From NCBI GenBank assembly GCA_900312665.1, contig ONZQ02000007.1, forward strand, positions 327,156 to 391,155: 64,000 nt of DNA, in the 5' to 3' direction. Shown here in pieces: positions 1 to 13,017 of the stretch. Position 1 is the stretch's first letter; each line of letters starts with the position of its first letter. Under the pieces are notes generated by a model, which searched no databases, was not told the DNA's origin, and saw only the letters and a program-made list of their open reading frames with translations. This DNA is from Cephalotrichum gorgonifer (lineage: Eukaryota > Ascomycota > Sordariomycetes > Microascales > Microascaceae). A program made the position numbers and the translations under genes.

Positions 1-3000
1 CATCGTGCCACTCAACCAACCCCACTACCACTGTCTCCTCCGCAACCACCGGAAAGCTGGGTCAGAGTAGTGGGGCCTCGTCCCCCATCCCCACAAGGTC
101 TACCTATTACTCAGTGCTCGTACTCCTCAGACTAAGCCTCCTATGACCAAGTCACCACCCATTAAGCCCGAAAGGATTATCGGAAGGGCACTTCGTACTT
201 GGATGTCGCAGCATTGGAAGAACGGGGTACAGCAAGAGAAGGACCCAATTTACTAAGCGGTGCGCTTTCTGCGTACTACATATAGATGGAAGCGGGGCGA
301 CACCGCCATCGAGGCGCCCAAGTCGGGACCAGGGCGGAGGGCGGCAAGAGATGACAGACGAAGAAATAATAAATAGAAAAACGAGGTCCAGATAGTATTT
401 GTCGTGAGGGAATTTCAAGGGCAAGAGCCAGCATGAATTACTTCGGATGGACTCGAAATTTCGCCGGAGAAGGGAGGGATGAAAATCAAGGACAGGCCGG
501 AACGTGTCCATTTCGTGTTGGGGGTCGTGCATGTCCATCCAATGTCGGAGGGCGACAACCAGTCCCTCCTGCCCTCGCCCCTGGGATCACCCCTCCCTGC
601 AGAGCCAGCCTCGGTCCCTCCTTGCTGCCCCCTTAGCCACAAACCAAATTCACAGCCACGGCGATGGATTTGCCTGTTTGCAAGCTCCTTGGGGGCGGCG
701 CCCCTGCATTTGTCGCAAAATTTATCCTCGTACGAGTAGGGCATATGTGAGCAAGCAAAACCCGGGAGCCAGATGCTGACCAGTTATTCTCTTGACCCCC
801 GACCGCCCGCTGATACCAAGAGCTCCTATTGCTACCAAGTACAAAGCGTACGAGTACAAAGTACTAGCAGGTCGTAAATGGGGCGCCCTGAGTGGGGACC
901 TTGACAGGAGCTGACGAACGGAAAGCAATGAACATCAGGAAGATGCGGCTCATCAGGGGTCTCAATTGAAAGGAGGAGCTGAATCCACACACACAAAACT
1001 GCGGTTTCTCGAATCGAAGTCAGGGTTTTCATTCAGGGGGTGGGAGGCCCTTGCTTACAATCACGCATTCCTATCTAATCTTTTTTCAGCGCTCGACGAA
1101 AGGTGTAATAATTGGTCGCACGTCGGATGTCGAACGCAAGTGTGTAGCCTCGACCCCTCCAAACATCCCCGCCCCCTCCCACCTCAACCCCCCTTTTTTC
1201 GTCATATTGCCCCTCGACCTCGTTTTAGATCGAAATTTAGTGACGGCGGGGGGAATAGCGCGGTACACCTACCCGGTGCACCCCATATGATATACTTGTA
1301 GGTGCGGGTAATCACCTCTACCGGTCAATGTTATTAGTCGCGAGTTCATATTAGCTTCGAGTACGAATAAGACACGACACATACAAGTAATAGACAGGTG
1401 AGACATATACGAGTACTGAGTAAGACCAAGGGTTTGCGCCCATCGGGGGCTACCCGCGATCTTCTCGGCCGGAGAGGCCGGATTCCAATCAGTCGGCGCA
1501 CGAGTAGACCGACCCCGAAGAGATTAGTGTTCAGGCGGCCCCCCAATCTGGAAGACAGGTAATAATAATAATAAGGGAAAATGGGTCGGTCGCGCCGGGA
1601 GGGATGTCTTGGTTTTTGTGGTACCTCGTTTGCTCACCAGAGTACATTGAAATGAAGGAGCCGTCCTCCCCGTCGTCCGGGTCGCGTGTTGATGCTGCGT
1701 TAGGTCGCCCCACTGCACTAAATTAGGAAGTATCGGATACCATCCCACATGTAACCGGCACATTCAGCTCCACGTTCGTGTTGCCGCGGGTCGGGCCTGC
1801 GGGGCGAGCTGCCCAAGGAAGTATTAAGGACACGCCTCGGCTCTGCTCAGCGAACGCGGTCCCGCCCCCCCGCGACCCCCCCCCCCCCCAGGCTAAACTG
1901 AAAGGGGGAGATTTGCAACTCCTCTTGGATTTCTCCTGAGAGTACTAATTTCACCAACCCCCCCCCCCCCCCTATGTTGGCCAGAGTTATCCTCTATCGC
2001 GATGCACTGACCGAGGGGGCCATGCTTTCTTTTTCCAACCCTGGCCGGATTCGCATCCACCCACACAAGCAAGCATTGGCGGATTCTGCACTCGTAATGA
2101 AAAAATTTTCCGTTCGCCCTTCCTGAGAGGATACTCGGTTAGTTTGAATGTGCTGGTGAACGAATTTCTCGATGAAAAGCCAAACATGAGGGTGGGGGAG
2201 AAGATCACGCGGGCCATGGTGGTGTCGTCGGTGGATGTATTTATTATCGCAATCCTGTATTTGGGGAGAACGCATACTCGAAATATCGAGTAGGCATTAT
2301 CCAACCACGTGAATATCGCATTTCAAACCATTCCCGTTCACCTCTCGAGCTATCCGTCTCGTTCCATCCGTTCCCCTCTCTTTTCTGTCGCGCTACCGCC
2401 TTCCCCGCCCCCTCCTCCCCCGCAGCGTCGGAGAAAGTTGAAGGACGTCGGCACGCCATTCCAATGCGAAGGGGAGGGTCGGACTTCCTAGCGCACGAGG
2501 TCAAGTACGTTCCCACTTTAGCTCTCTGTGGATGGGACGGCGAGAAGGTCCAGATGCGTTGTCTGTTGTCATGCAACATCCATGGTGGCTAGGCCACATT
2601 TTCCCCGCTCCACCCCTTTAAGGGAAGGGAAGCCCCGCATGTCACGAATCGCGTCTCTTGGAGGGTGGCTCCGGTACGAGTTGATATGGCCATTAACGAA
2701 GACCTGGAGGTGTGATTGGATGTATGGGGTACCTTGTATGTGGTACGGAGTACTTGACGTTGGCTGGATCTTGGGGGGAGCAAAGAGGACAGCGCAACAC
2801 GTATCGGACAACCAAAGCTCAACTGTCCTGAAGAAGCAATGCCGACGCCATGGTACTATAACTTTAGGTATCTATAACCCCATTTGTGGTGTTAGATTTC
2901 AGCTTGGACAAGGTATAAAGTACAATATGTTTTGTACATTAAACCTCCTTGACCATTGATTGGTGTTCCCACCAGGGTTTTGGATCATCGCGCCCGAAGT

Positions 3001-3732
3001 ATCCCGTACCGGAATGCCAAACGGATAGTACTCCGTATTGCTCAGCTACCAAAGTACCCCCCAGCTTCTCCCACCCCTCCAAACCACCACATTGGTTTTC
3101 CTCCGTTCGCTTTCGTTGGTCCTCCGCGTCGTCTCCCCCCCCGAACCCACGCCCCCCCCTCACTGCCAGTTTTCCAGAAAATATCCCCCCTCCCCCCCCA
3201 CCTCCCCCTCTCCCATCTCTCCTTCTCGACATCTCCATTCTCACCATCAACAACCACCATCACACCATCACCAAACTTTCTCCCCTTATACCCTAATCAT
3301 CTCGACCGTCTTGTCAACTGAAGACAAGTACCGATTACACTCCTTTTTCCCTTCGTGGCCTTCATCCGCCTTCGAGTCGCACCTAATTTTTTACCCACCC
3401 CTTCACCCATCCAACAAGTCACCCCTCATAATATTGGTTCCATGACCAGAATATCGACGAATCCAATGATTATAGACACTCGCGAGTCTACCGAAGACGC
3501 ACTTTAAATCCCACGGGAGCGCGTGCGAGCGAGGAGCCAAGTGCCAGGCGATTTCAACCATCGTACTGAGTTGCGACCCTAGTTTCTTGGACCGGACAAG
3601 AGAGAGAGAGAGAGAGAGAAAGAGCTTTGATACCGATCGTTCCCCTATACGGCTGTACCAGCTTGAACATCCCGTTCTTGCCATTGTACAAGACTCGAAA
3701 ACAGGTCCAGATCACCAAGACCATCATCAAAG
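1..3732. other. intergenic and leader region, no gene seen
   Basis: I see no protein-like reading frame here on either strand; the open frames are short and have no recognisable domain. The stretch holds long C runs near 1876-1890 and 1958-1972, several GTAC-type words (847-866, 1407-1422, near 2741 and 3026) and a strongly CT-rich block at about 3050-3300. That block, with the GA repeat at 3599, is probably the promoter and 5' leader of the zinc-finger gene starting at 3733. Confidence 0.6.
3599..3624. repeat. (AG)n microsatellite
   Basis: About ten AG units, slightly interrupted at the right end. It lies roughly 110 bp upstream of the zinc-finger gene start, in its presumed 5' leader. Confidence 0.9.
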
Positions 3733-6435
3733 ATGCCCGGCGCAAGCGTGGCAACTCTTCCCCCCTCTGCGGCATCAACGCCTACGGCTCGAAAGTCATC
3801 ACTCGCGCCTGAGCGGAAATACAAATGCCAGTTCTGCAACAGGGCATTTAGCAGGAGCGAACACCGCAGCAGGCATGAGCGATCTCGTACGTCTTTTTTT
3901 TTTATCTCGTTCCCCACTTCATCTTCGCGCTCAGTCACTCCCCCTCCTACGGCTTGGAGGGGCTTGAAGTGGCGTGGTCTCGCCTTTATAATCGTAATCT
4001 CTTCGGCAATTATACCACTATCGTCAAAGCGATACGTGGCGGCTCTCTGCAACACTCTATGTAAGCTATTTACTAACCTGTGACCGTTTTTCAGACACCA
4101 AGGAACGACCATTCAAATGCATGAAATGTAGAAGTACTTTCGTGCGTCGCGACCTCCTCCTCCGACACGACCGGACGGTGCACGCCAAGGACGGCGGCGT
4201 CCCGTTGCATAGCGATGGCAAGCGACGCGCCGGCCCGAAGACGCGGGCCATCGCAACGCCGTCCAAGCCGTCCATTGCCCTCGACACGACCACCATAGAG
4301 CAGCAGATGGAAGCGAGCGGTGACGCCATTTTCGATGTCGAGACAGCAGCGATGCTCGTTGCAGACCTGCAGCACAAGGCGATGCGTGATAGCGTCAGTC
4401 CTCCCGAAGGCAGCAGTTCCATGGACTATACGCCGACGTCTGTGGAGCAGACCGTGACCTACCCTTCCGGTGCCATCGCTATTCCCCAGGCTCAACAAGT
4501 CCAGTGGGACAACTTCATGCCTCAAGGCGCTGCAGAGCCCAAGTCCCACTCCATTGCATCCAGTGCGTCCGGTTCCTTTGAGTCGCAGCAGTCCTTCGCT
4601 AGCACGAGCACGGCGCAGCCGCACCATGGCCAGCTTCTGTCAATCGGCGGCCAGAACTGCAATGGCCTGGTGCCCGCCCTGCAATCCATGATCAACTCGT
4701 TGCCACGGTCCGGAGCCACTACGCCGGTACCTCAGTCCCCTAGCGTGGTCTCAAATGCGAACGCTGGCTTCAGGGCCCCTCAAGTCGACAGCGATGATGA
4801 ACGCAACATGATCCTGGACAACATCCGTGCCCACGATACTGAGCGTGCCATTCCGGAAGGCTTCCGTCTCCCTAGCCAAGCGTCCCTCAACCGATACTTG
4901 TCGACATACTTCGGTCACTTCCACCATCACTTGCCATTCCTACACCCGGCGTCGTTCAACCCGACGCATGTGTCACCCCCGTTGCTCCTGGCCGTCTTGA
5001 GTATCGGTGCGCTGTATGCGTTTGATCAAGATCAGGCCTACCTTCTCCACATCGGGTCGAAGATCCTTGTCAACCAGTTCCTCCAGCACAAGGAGAATTT
5101 CAGCTCGAGGAAGGTTCCCCTGTGGATCATGCAAAGTTCCCTCCTGAACATGATCTTCACGAGCTGGAGCGGCGACCCGAAGGGATTGGAATGGGCCTGT
5201 TCCATCAAGAGCCTGTTGGCAAACATGGTGGCTGGCAATCGCTACGAACTGAAGCTCCGCCAGGAGGCTCGCGGGGACAGGCCACCAACCCGGGCAGAAT
5301 GGGTGGAAGATGAGTGCTGCTGCAGGACGTACTATGCGGTATACATCTTCTTCGGCCTACTGACGCTGACGTACAACCACACCCCGGCCATCAACTTTAA
5401 TGAATTTGAGGACCTTCAGTTGCCGTCTACCGAGGCGCTTTGGAACCTCAAGGTCACGGACGATGCCTCGTGGAATGAACAACTCGCCAACAGTCCGGCA
5501 ATCACCTTCATGGAGGCCCACGACAACCTCTTCCAAGGCGAAGGCATTCGGTACAGCGCATTTGCCACCCGCGTCATGATCAACGCTCTCTTCCTCGAGG
5601 TGTGGTACCACAAGCGCAGCCCGGAGGCCCTTCAAGACGTCGTCACGGAGTACAAGCTCCGACTCGCACTTGAAACATGGGAAAAGTCACTCGAGCTCTG
5701 TGAGCCGGAGGCCGTTGCCGTGCCCCTAAGCGCGCCTCACAAGGGCCACCCGCTCATTTTCAATGCCAAAGCCATGTACCGTAACGCCAGAGCCCGCCTG
5801 GAAGTCGATTTGAAGACGGTACAGGAAGCTCTCCGGTACCACGACTCGTACGAAGTGGCAGGCGCCATGTCCAATGCTAGGGATCGCGTGAAGCGCTCCA
5901 GCGAAATGCTCAAGGTCATACAAGAGTGCTACAACTGCGTCGAGACGGCTGTGGTGCAGGGCGTTCGATGGGTCGCGCGCACCTCGCCAACCAACTGGAG
6001 TGTCGAGCACCCATTGTGCAGCATGGATCTCATGATCATCCTCACGCTGTGGCTGTACCGTCTGGAACATGACGAAGAGCCAGCCACGCCAGAGGAACTG
6101 GCCATGTACAACAAGGTCCGCCAGTTGTTTGAGAAGGACCTCGGCGATTCGTACTCGTCTCAACTGAGCTCTGTGGTTGCCCGTCTGTGGGGATCAATGC
6201 TGGACGAAGTGGTCGTTTGGGGGTAAGTTGGACTCTATCCCTCTCAGTAGAAGCGTCGTTGCTATTCCTAGAAGAAGCTAACATTGCGGACCACAGTATC
6301 ACTCGGCTGATTGGCGAGTCGCTTCGACTCCACGCTCAGGCCCTCATTGGATATATCGACGACGTCGAAGCATCCTCGAATGTTTCTACCCCGTCGATGA
6401 TATCGCAGGGGGCTGACGAAGACAGCGTATACTAG
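3733..6435 (+). CDS. C2H2 zinc-finger transcription factor with fungal-specific regulatory domain (ADR1-like)
   Basis: Three exons: 3733-3886, 4095-6222 and 6297-6435, with GTACGT/CAG and GTAAGT/CAG introns, giving 806 residues. Two adjacent C2H2 fingers lie at the N-terminus: C32-C35-H48-H52 and C60-C63-H76-H81, joined by an HTKERPF-type linker. The first intron splits the codon of H52, the last zinc ligand of finger 1, so the fingers exist only after splicing. A basic stretch (GKRRAGPK) follows and may be a nuclear localisation signal. After a Ser/Gln-rich linker, residues about 304-560 look like the Fungal_trans middle homology region (FGHFHHHLPFLHPASF, then LLAVLSIGALYAF). Paired fingers with this domain are known from the ADR1/AmdX group of carbon- and nitrogen-use regulators. 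I infer a nuclear DNA-binding regulator; its target genes cannot be read from sequence. Confidence 0.9.
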
Positions 6436-6463
6436 TGGCGTATACTAGTGGCGTATACCAGTG
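6425..6463. repeat. 13-bp tandem repeat spanning the stop codon
   Basis: Three copies of GCGTATACTAGTG, the third with one substitution. The TAG stop of the zinc-finger gene lies inside the first copy, so the extra copies fall in the 3' UTR. Confidence 0.9.
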
Positions 6464-8920
6464 GTGCGGCCAGAGACTCCGTCCAACTTTCAGCTGGTCG
6501 GCGAGGTCGTGGCCCTCTTTCATTTTCTTGGTCTTTGATTCTCTCCTATTCTGCCTTTCGTCTTTTGATTTCGTCTCCTATTTTCATTTGTTGTTTTTCC
6601 TTGCATATACCTCTTGTGTTTGCTCTTTACCAGTTGTTTTTTTCTTTATTTCCTCTCTCGATTCATGCTTTTAGCGCAATGGCGGATTGATTTCCTTGCC
6701 GTTTTCCTCTACGACCTCGAATTGGGTCTCCGTTCTTATTCTTGCGTCTGGTTTGATTCAGTTTAAGGGATGGATTGCGTGGGGCTCGGAGTTGGCTGCT
6801 TTTGGTATTTCTTAGCCCCGTGGCCCGCGTGCTTCGCTTCATACCCACATAATGACAGCGTTGCTCGTGATCATTTGAGGGACGAGGAAATGGAGGGCGA
6901 CCTAACTCGTTCGTCTTACATTCTCATACAGTCCTTTCGTCATTCGGCATTACGGTTGATTTTCATCTCTCGGGGGATATCGGGCAAATAATAGGGCAGG
7001 AATATGGGACCACAGGACGGGCTTACACGGAGACTGCGGATATGGTCCTCCTTCCTGGGCAACTGGTTATAAATGCGCGGCAATAGATGCCGGTGCAATC
7101 TAATCATGCGTGGGCAGGGAGAAACGTTGGCTGGTCCATAACAAAGGTTTCGGAAGCGATGGGATGCTGCTTCTCTCTCTGTTGTCGAACTCTTCTCACA
7201 CCTTCCTTTTCATCACAATTTTTCTTCTTCTATCTCTGTGTTTATATCAATAGTTTGAGAAGCGTTACTGGCCTATTAATGCCCACTTGTCACATTCTTT
7301 TTTTTTCGTCCTACACTCTTTCTCTCTACTCTCTGTCTCTCCTTTTGTTTCCTTTCTTCTTCCTTTTTCTCATGCTTCATTTTCTTCCGGCCGAATTCTC
7401 CTTTTCGTCGTCGTCACGCTCTCGTCATCCGGGCGTTATCGTTGCGTCCTTCCTGTTAGATACCCTGTCAGGCGACGCGGCAGATTACCTATCGACTTGG
7501 CAAGAGCGACGAGGGCAACCTTGCGTGCTTCCTGCGCCAGCGGTACGTTGTTTGGATAAGAGCGAATCTTTACCTCGCTCAGGAGAATCCCATGGCACTT
7601 GGAAACTATGGGCGGCTCCGAAGTGGGGAAGTAACGATGAGGGCACGTCTAGGGAAGGGCCTCTAGGTTGGGCAAATTGCCAGATGGGACCGTCTCTATC
7701 ATGTGACCGGGGAGGCGGATTTCTTATTTCTTACTGTTAATGGTCTTCTCGTCTCCTACTTTTTCCTTTTCTTCCGCGAAAGCGCAGTGTATGTATAGAT
7801 AGTTTGGTTGCGTCTACTAGCGAATCTCATAGCATTTCTCATTGCAAAATAAAGGGATATTCTCTCTCGCAAAGTCTTCGCTGCACTCGTCAGATACTGG
7901 GGGCTTGTCCACATCCTCTGGTCTCCTGTGGTAATTTAACGGCCACCCCCGTGGTCGCCTTGCATCGGTTGCATCACGTAGAGTAGGAAGGAGCAAGTCT
8001 CCGTTCGGTGTAGTTGAAGGTGTTCCATCACTTGAACACGAGTACTGTTAGGACATCCTTTTCAGTTTCAATAGGGAGGAAGGTGCCCCCCGCCTCCTTT
8101 TCCCCTCCCCCCGACTTCAACCCCAGCTTTTATATGAGCAAACCACCCTATCCCCTTCAGACAGCCACGGCCCAGACTACTAGCGTGGATAAGATAAAGG
8201 GGTGTGAAATAGAGATGATCATGGTTCTTCGGCGAGAAGATGACAATGATGACCAGTCACCTGGCTCCTCCAGGATCAGTTACCTTCATCAGCTTCTTGT
8301 GTCGAGGAGCCCACGATAATGCCACAGGTAAAACCCCCCTTGTTCTTTCGCACTACCGGCTTGTTTGCAGAGGTATATCTGCTGATGCGCAACCTAAGGG
8401 AGGATCTATGACCACCGACTCCATATACTTTTTACCCATCACGCTCCTTCCTCATGTCTTGGATACCATGTCCCACGCCTACCCAACGGCAGGACTAGAG
8501 AGAAGGAGCCCCCGCGCTTGCCTTGCCTTTATCCCAACCACGGATCAGCTCGTACGGTCGCGATTACTTTCTACGGATATAAGCCGCAGTTGAACTCACC
8601 CTACTCAAGACAAGGCCTTGTCTGACTGATATATTCCCCTCGATGAATGGTCTGTATCTCTCCCTTCATTCTCGCGCTATTCTTCCAAGTCTCCATTCTG
8701 TATCCGGATTCATTCCTCAGCTGCTATCATCAATACGCTTCCCATCATCATTTTTGGACTCCATAGCTTCATAGCTTCAAGACATCATACACCGTCACAA
8801 CATATCCCCCGCTGATAAGGACGGCACATTTCCGTTTTCCCTCCATAAGCACACGGAGACCACCAACGTATACAGCTACTGTCCGGGCACCGTATAACAG
8901 CAAGTCTCATCAACGTCTCT
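6436..8920. other. intergenic region, T-rich 3' flank
   Basis: From about 6490 to 7420 the + strand is markedly T- and CT-rich, which fits a long 3' UTR of the zinc-finger gene. The open frames here (for example 7087-7740) are low-complexity Ser/Phe/Leu strings and look spurious. From about 7740 to 8920 the composition is mixed and should contain the promoter and leader of the GH16 gene. No RNA gene or repeat family was recognised. Confidence 0.55.
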
Positions 8921-10221
8921 ATGCCAGTCATCATGACGGTCCAAGGATTGAAGAGTGCGTTTGTCGCCGTCGTGGCTGCGTCGGCTGCCACCGGTGTCAA
9001 GGCAGACTGTGAGTGCGGTTACTCTACCAAGGTCGGGGACTACAAACACGCGAGTGTCTTCACTGAGCTACTTGAGACCGACTTTTCTCAGATGGATGAC
9101 CTCACGAAGAGCCACGACTGGGTCCTCCCAGCCTTCAACGTCACCAAGGAACAGACTCATGGCACATTTGGTCTGACCTTCCTCCCCGAGAACATCATAG
9201 CAACTGCGGGGAAGGGTCTAGGGTTGGTCCGTTCCGAGACTGGAAAGGCCGAAAGGGTTGGCAAGACTCCGCCTGCGCCCAATGTTGCACTCGAGCTTCG
9301 CGTGAGCAGCAATATTGATGAAGGCAGGGTTTCCGTTGCCGAGCTAGACACCCAACAATCCGACCTACGCTATGGCTCCTACCGAGCCAACATGCAGCTG
9401 ACCGATGTGGCAGGCACATGTGCCGCCTTCATCTGGGTAAGTGTTTTCTCCTCCCGTGTCTAGTCCGAACGGTTCGCAAGCCGAGACTACGTTGCTTTGG
9501 CTAACCCGTACCCTTCATCGTATAGTATTTCGACGACACTCAGGAAATTGACATGGAGTTTCTCTCAAAAGACTTCAACTCCAAGAATGGCTCTTACCCA
9601 GTCAACCTCATCGTGCAGTCTCCTAATTCGAGTGAGGCTGATTATGATGCCGCGAAGTCTGGAAATTTCATTCGAACCGATCTCCCCTTCAACCCAACGA
9701 AGGATTTCCATGAGTATCGGTTCGACTTTGTGCCCGGGGAGGTACACTTCTACGCCGACGGAAAATCACTTGCCAAGATCCGCGGTGGCGCCGTTCCCAC
9801 CAACGCCGGCCACCTCACCCTCCAGCATTGGAGCAATGGAAATGACGTCTGGTCCGGCGGCCCTCCCAGCAAGGACGCGGCAATCACGGTGCGCTATGTG
9901 AAGGCATACTACAACTCAACGGATACAACCCGCCGATCGGAGTGGAACAAGAGGTGCACAGGCAGCAAGTCGGGAGACAAGTCGATCTGCGCCATTCCAG
10001 ATATTGGTACCAATGCGTCGGCTCAGCACTTCTTTTTCAGCAACAAGAACCAGACAAAGTCTTGGAACAAGCCCACTGACAGCAAGGCTGCACCCGATGA
10101 GGAGTCAAGGCATCCATCAGACAAGAAGGAGGACGAGGGGGGTGCGGCCATGTGGGGTGTGGAGATGGGCCTCATGGTAGTATGGGGCATGCTTGCAGGT
10201 GTTGCGGTCTTTATGTTGTAA
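8921..10221 (+). CDS. secreted, probably GPI-anchored GH16 glucanase/transglycosylase
   Basis: Two exons, 8921-9436 and 9526-10221 (GTAAGT/TAG intron), encode 403 residues. The N-terminus has a signal peptide ending near VKA before DCECGY. A second Met at residue 5 (8933) leaves a cleaner signal peptide and may be the true start. The GH16 catalytic motif DTQEIDMEF follows the splice junction directly: E179 should be the nucleophile and E183 the acid/base. Downstream, HEYRFDFVPGEVHFYADG and LTLQHWSNGN are typical of the beta-jelly-roll fold. Several N-glycosylation sequons are present. The tail is Ser/Lys/Glu-rich and ends in a hydrophobic segment of about 20 residues, as expected for a GPI signal or membrane anchor. 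It likely acts on beta-1,3 or mixed glucan at the cell surface; hydrolase versus transferase activity cannot be told here. Confidence 0.88.
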
Positions 10222-10897
10222 TTTCTGTTCGGTTTCATTGACTGCACGGAAGAGATCGAAGGAAATGGCTTGAGAGCCATGTACCAGCGAGATAAGGCGT
10301 GGTTGGGGAAAACGAAAGCGGCCAAATAACCCATGGGAGAACCGGGGTCGCCCGGGCGGATAGATACCTCGTGGCATTGTTTATTGTGGCCGGAGAGTCT
10401 GTTACTGTTCATGGAGGGAATAAAGAATGTATCGAGTATAGAGGCCCAACTTCCAATACGGACAGTGTTATCAGGGTCCTCCCATCGTTGCCGCGCTGTG
10501 ATGCATCAAGTCGGGCATAAGGAAAATACCTTCTCGTAGGAAGCTGCCGGGTCATCCCAGTCTGGACGTCGGTTAAGCAGGACGGACTATTAATATCACT
10601 TACACCATACTTGCCTTGTCTGGATAGATGGATAGTGGGGTGAAGAAGAAAGTCCCACATAGCCCGACACAAATATCGGCACTCTACCCCACCAAAGGGG
10701 TGTGCGATTATGTAACGCGCTGCCTCTTTGCGCCAGAAAATTGCAGCACGTGACTGCTGCCCTAGCGCCCACATTGCACGTACCCTCCCAAAACGAAAGC
10801 GAGGCTCTCCACCCTCAAGATTTCTTCACGACAGCCAGCCTCCGACACCACCAACGACACAACCAGGCGACACTCTCCGAGAGACCAGCTGCCCATC
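10222..10897. other. intergenic region between GH16 and RPS18
   Basis: No gene is seen. An AATAAA at 10419-10424, about 200 bp after the GH16 stop, is a possible polyadenylation signal. The right part should be the RPS18 promoter. Confidence 0.5.
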
Positions 10898-11722
10898 ATG
10901 TCGCTCGTATCCGGCGAGAAGTCGAACTTCCAGTTCATCCTGCGTCTCCTCAACACCAATGTTGACGGAAGTAAGTGTCGCCAATCCGATTTGCCAATCC
11001 CGACGGTGGCAGACCACGAAATCACCGGTCAACCCGCGCGACGTCCAGCCCTCGAGGGCGTCGCCTGCTTCGTGTGATCAAATGAATGGCTGCTGACGTC
11101 CTAACAGAGCAGAAGACCATGTATGCCCTCACCCGCATAAAGGGTGTTGGTCGTCGGGTAAGCATACTCCCCAGTCGACTTTTTTCTCTCGAAATTGGAG
11201 ACTAATGAATGGTGTCAAATAGTACTCCAACCTTGTCCTCAAGAAGGCCGATGTCGATCTCTCCAAGCGGTACGACTTTTCTCGAATGCGATGCGATTGA
11301 CTTTAGACGCGCCGAGGCTAATGATATATCAGTGCTGGTGAGCTCACCTCTGAGGAGCTTGAGCGTATCGTTACCATCCTCGTGAGTACACTCCTATAAC
11401 TTTCTCCCAGCATCCTGCCAACTGGATCCGAACTGGAATGGCTAACCTGGGCCGATTTCTCCCCCCTCTTAAGCAAAACCCCACCCAGTACAAGATCCCC
11501 AGCTGGTTCCTCAACCGACAGAAGGATATCGTCGACGGCAAGGACTCCCAGACGCTCGCCAACGGCGTCGACTCCAAGCTCCGCGACGACCTCGAGAGGC
11601 TGAAGAAGATCCGCGCTCACCGTGGTCTCCGACACTACTGGGGCCTCCGCGTGCGTGGCCAGCACACCAAGACCACCGGCCGCCGCGGACGCACCGTCGG
11701 TGTCTCCAAGAAGAGGGGTTAG
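10898..11722 (+). CDS. RPS18: 40S ribosomal protein S18 (uS13)
   Basis: Five exons: 10898-10970, 11108-11157, 11223-11269, 11333-11381 and 11474-11722, giving 155 residues. The spliced protein matches the eukaryotic S18 family along its whole length. It starts MSLVSGEKSNFQFILRLLNT, continues with ALTRIKGVGRR (helix-two-turn-helix region) and RAGELTSEEL, and ends HRGLRHYWGLRVRGQHTKTT followed by GRRGRTVGVSKKRG. It belongs to the head of the small subunit and contacts tRNA and the intersubunit bridge. The introns are small (63-137 bp) and cluster in the first half of the gene, which is usual for fungal ribosomal protein genes. The exon 5 acceptor is TTAAG, less canonical than the others. The ribosome maturation gene SDO1 lies 1.3 kb downstream on the same strand. 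Confidence 0.97.
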
Positions 11723-13017
11723 AGTACGGGATATCGTTTACTTGGTTTCGGGGGCGGAGGTCGGGGGAATTAGGCGTCATGATGATTTGCATTACGATTC
11801 GGAATTCCTTCCGGGGCATCGCAGTGGATGTTGTCTAGAATTTCTGCGGAACAATAAAAGCAAAAAAGGAAGGAACATCTGCCTCTGTACCATGGACTCC
11901 ACTGGGATATGGATATGTGTGACGAGGAATAGCAGAATGCCCAGGAGTTCGAAGGGAGGGAATTTGGGATGGTGTGAATTCGGAGTTTCTTGCCTGAAGT
12001 CCAGTTGCCCATGGTCCCCGCGGAAACGTTTTATTTTCTCCTTAGTTGATACGGTAAGCCATCTTGATGGATATTTGAGCCCCGCTAGTCTCTGACGCAA
12101 GGGTTTTTTGCCGTCTACTAAGCGCGGACTGCGTCGATATAACTTAGCAGGAGGTAACGGCCCAGACTATCTACACCCCTTTGGATAAGTCTTGGTAGGC
12201 ACGCCAGGATAAAGTAACACTACGACCCAAGCCATCCCATTGTGGACCAGCTGTGCCCGGCGATTCGTCTCCCCTCCCTGGGCGGTTTGCATTTAATCCT
12301 TACAACAACCGTATATTGTATGTAGTCCAGGAATCAGCAGGCCAAATCTGACTCAACAAGCCAACACCCATGACCACCTTTCTCGCAAACATTGGTGTTG
12401 TGCAACCTTCCCCGCACTAGATGCCGGCTCTGAGACTGCATGCATGTATGCCAGTAGGCTATCCGATTGCCGCGTAGATATATCCATCAACTTTCCCTAG
12501 CAGCTGAGAGTCCTGTCTTTAGAGTGCTAGCTATGAACATTTCCAGTGGGCGAGAAAGGCGTTCGGTGTTGTTGGTCCAAACCATGACCTACGCTAGGAA
12601 GGATCCCGTGTCTTTTCTGAGTTCGATACGGCAGATTCGAGGTATTACTCGTACGATGCTGGGTTATGAGGGTGGACTTCTACTCGCACGAGAAAATATT
12701 GAGTAATATGTTGGACGGAGCAGGGTGGAGCGTTGCCCCTCCCCCTCAAAAATCTGCCTAGCTTTATACTATTACTTGCATCCCTCTGTTCTATTCACCC
12801 CGCCATTCCATTGCATCATCCTCCTCCCCAGGCGCTCCTTACCACTAGCTCTCCACATATTCCACCAATTTTTGTCTAACATCCTTTCAACCGGACGGGC
12901 AACAAAGCAAACGAGACAGCACCCGCGAAACTTCATCCTTTCCTCCAGTGACGCGCCCATCCCTCTCCTTCTACCTGTTTTACCCCGCAGTCCATCCACA
13001 CACCATCACCACCCAAA
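11723..13017. other. intergenic region between RPS18 and SDO1
   Basis: No gene-like frame is seen. The left part should hold the RPS18 3' UTR; the last about 250 bp are CT-rich and look like the SDO1 promoter and leader. Confidence 0.5.
11853..11858 (+). terminator. candidate RPS18 polyadenylation signal
   Basis: A perfect AATAAA lies about 130 bp downstream of the RPS18 stop and is followed by an A-rich run. Fungal polyadenylation signals are loose, so this is only a candidate. Confidence 0.4.

Noticed and set aside
7087..7740. 217-codon open frame on the + strand
   Set aside because: Its translation is low-complexity Ser/Phe/Leu from a T-rich stretch, with no domain, no intron logic and overlapping frames; more likely 3' UTR or intergenic DNA.
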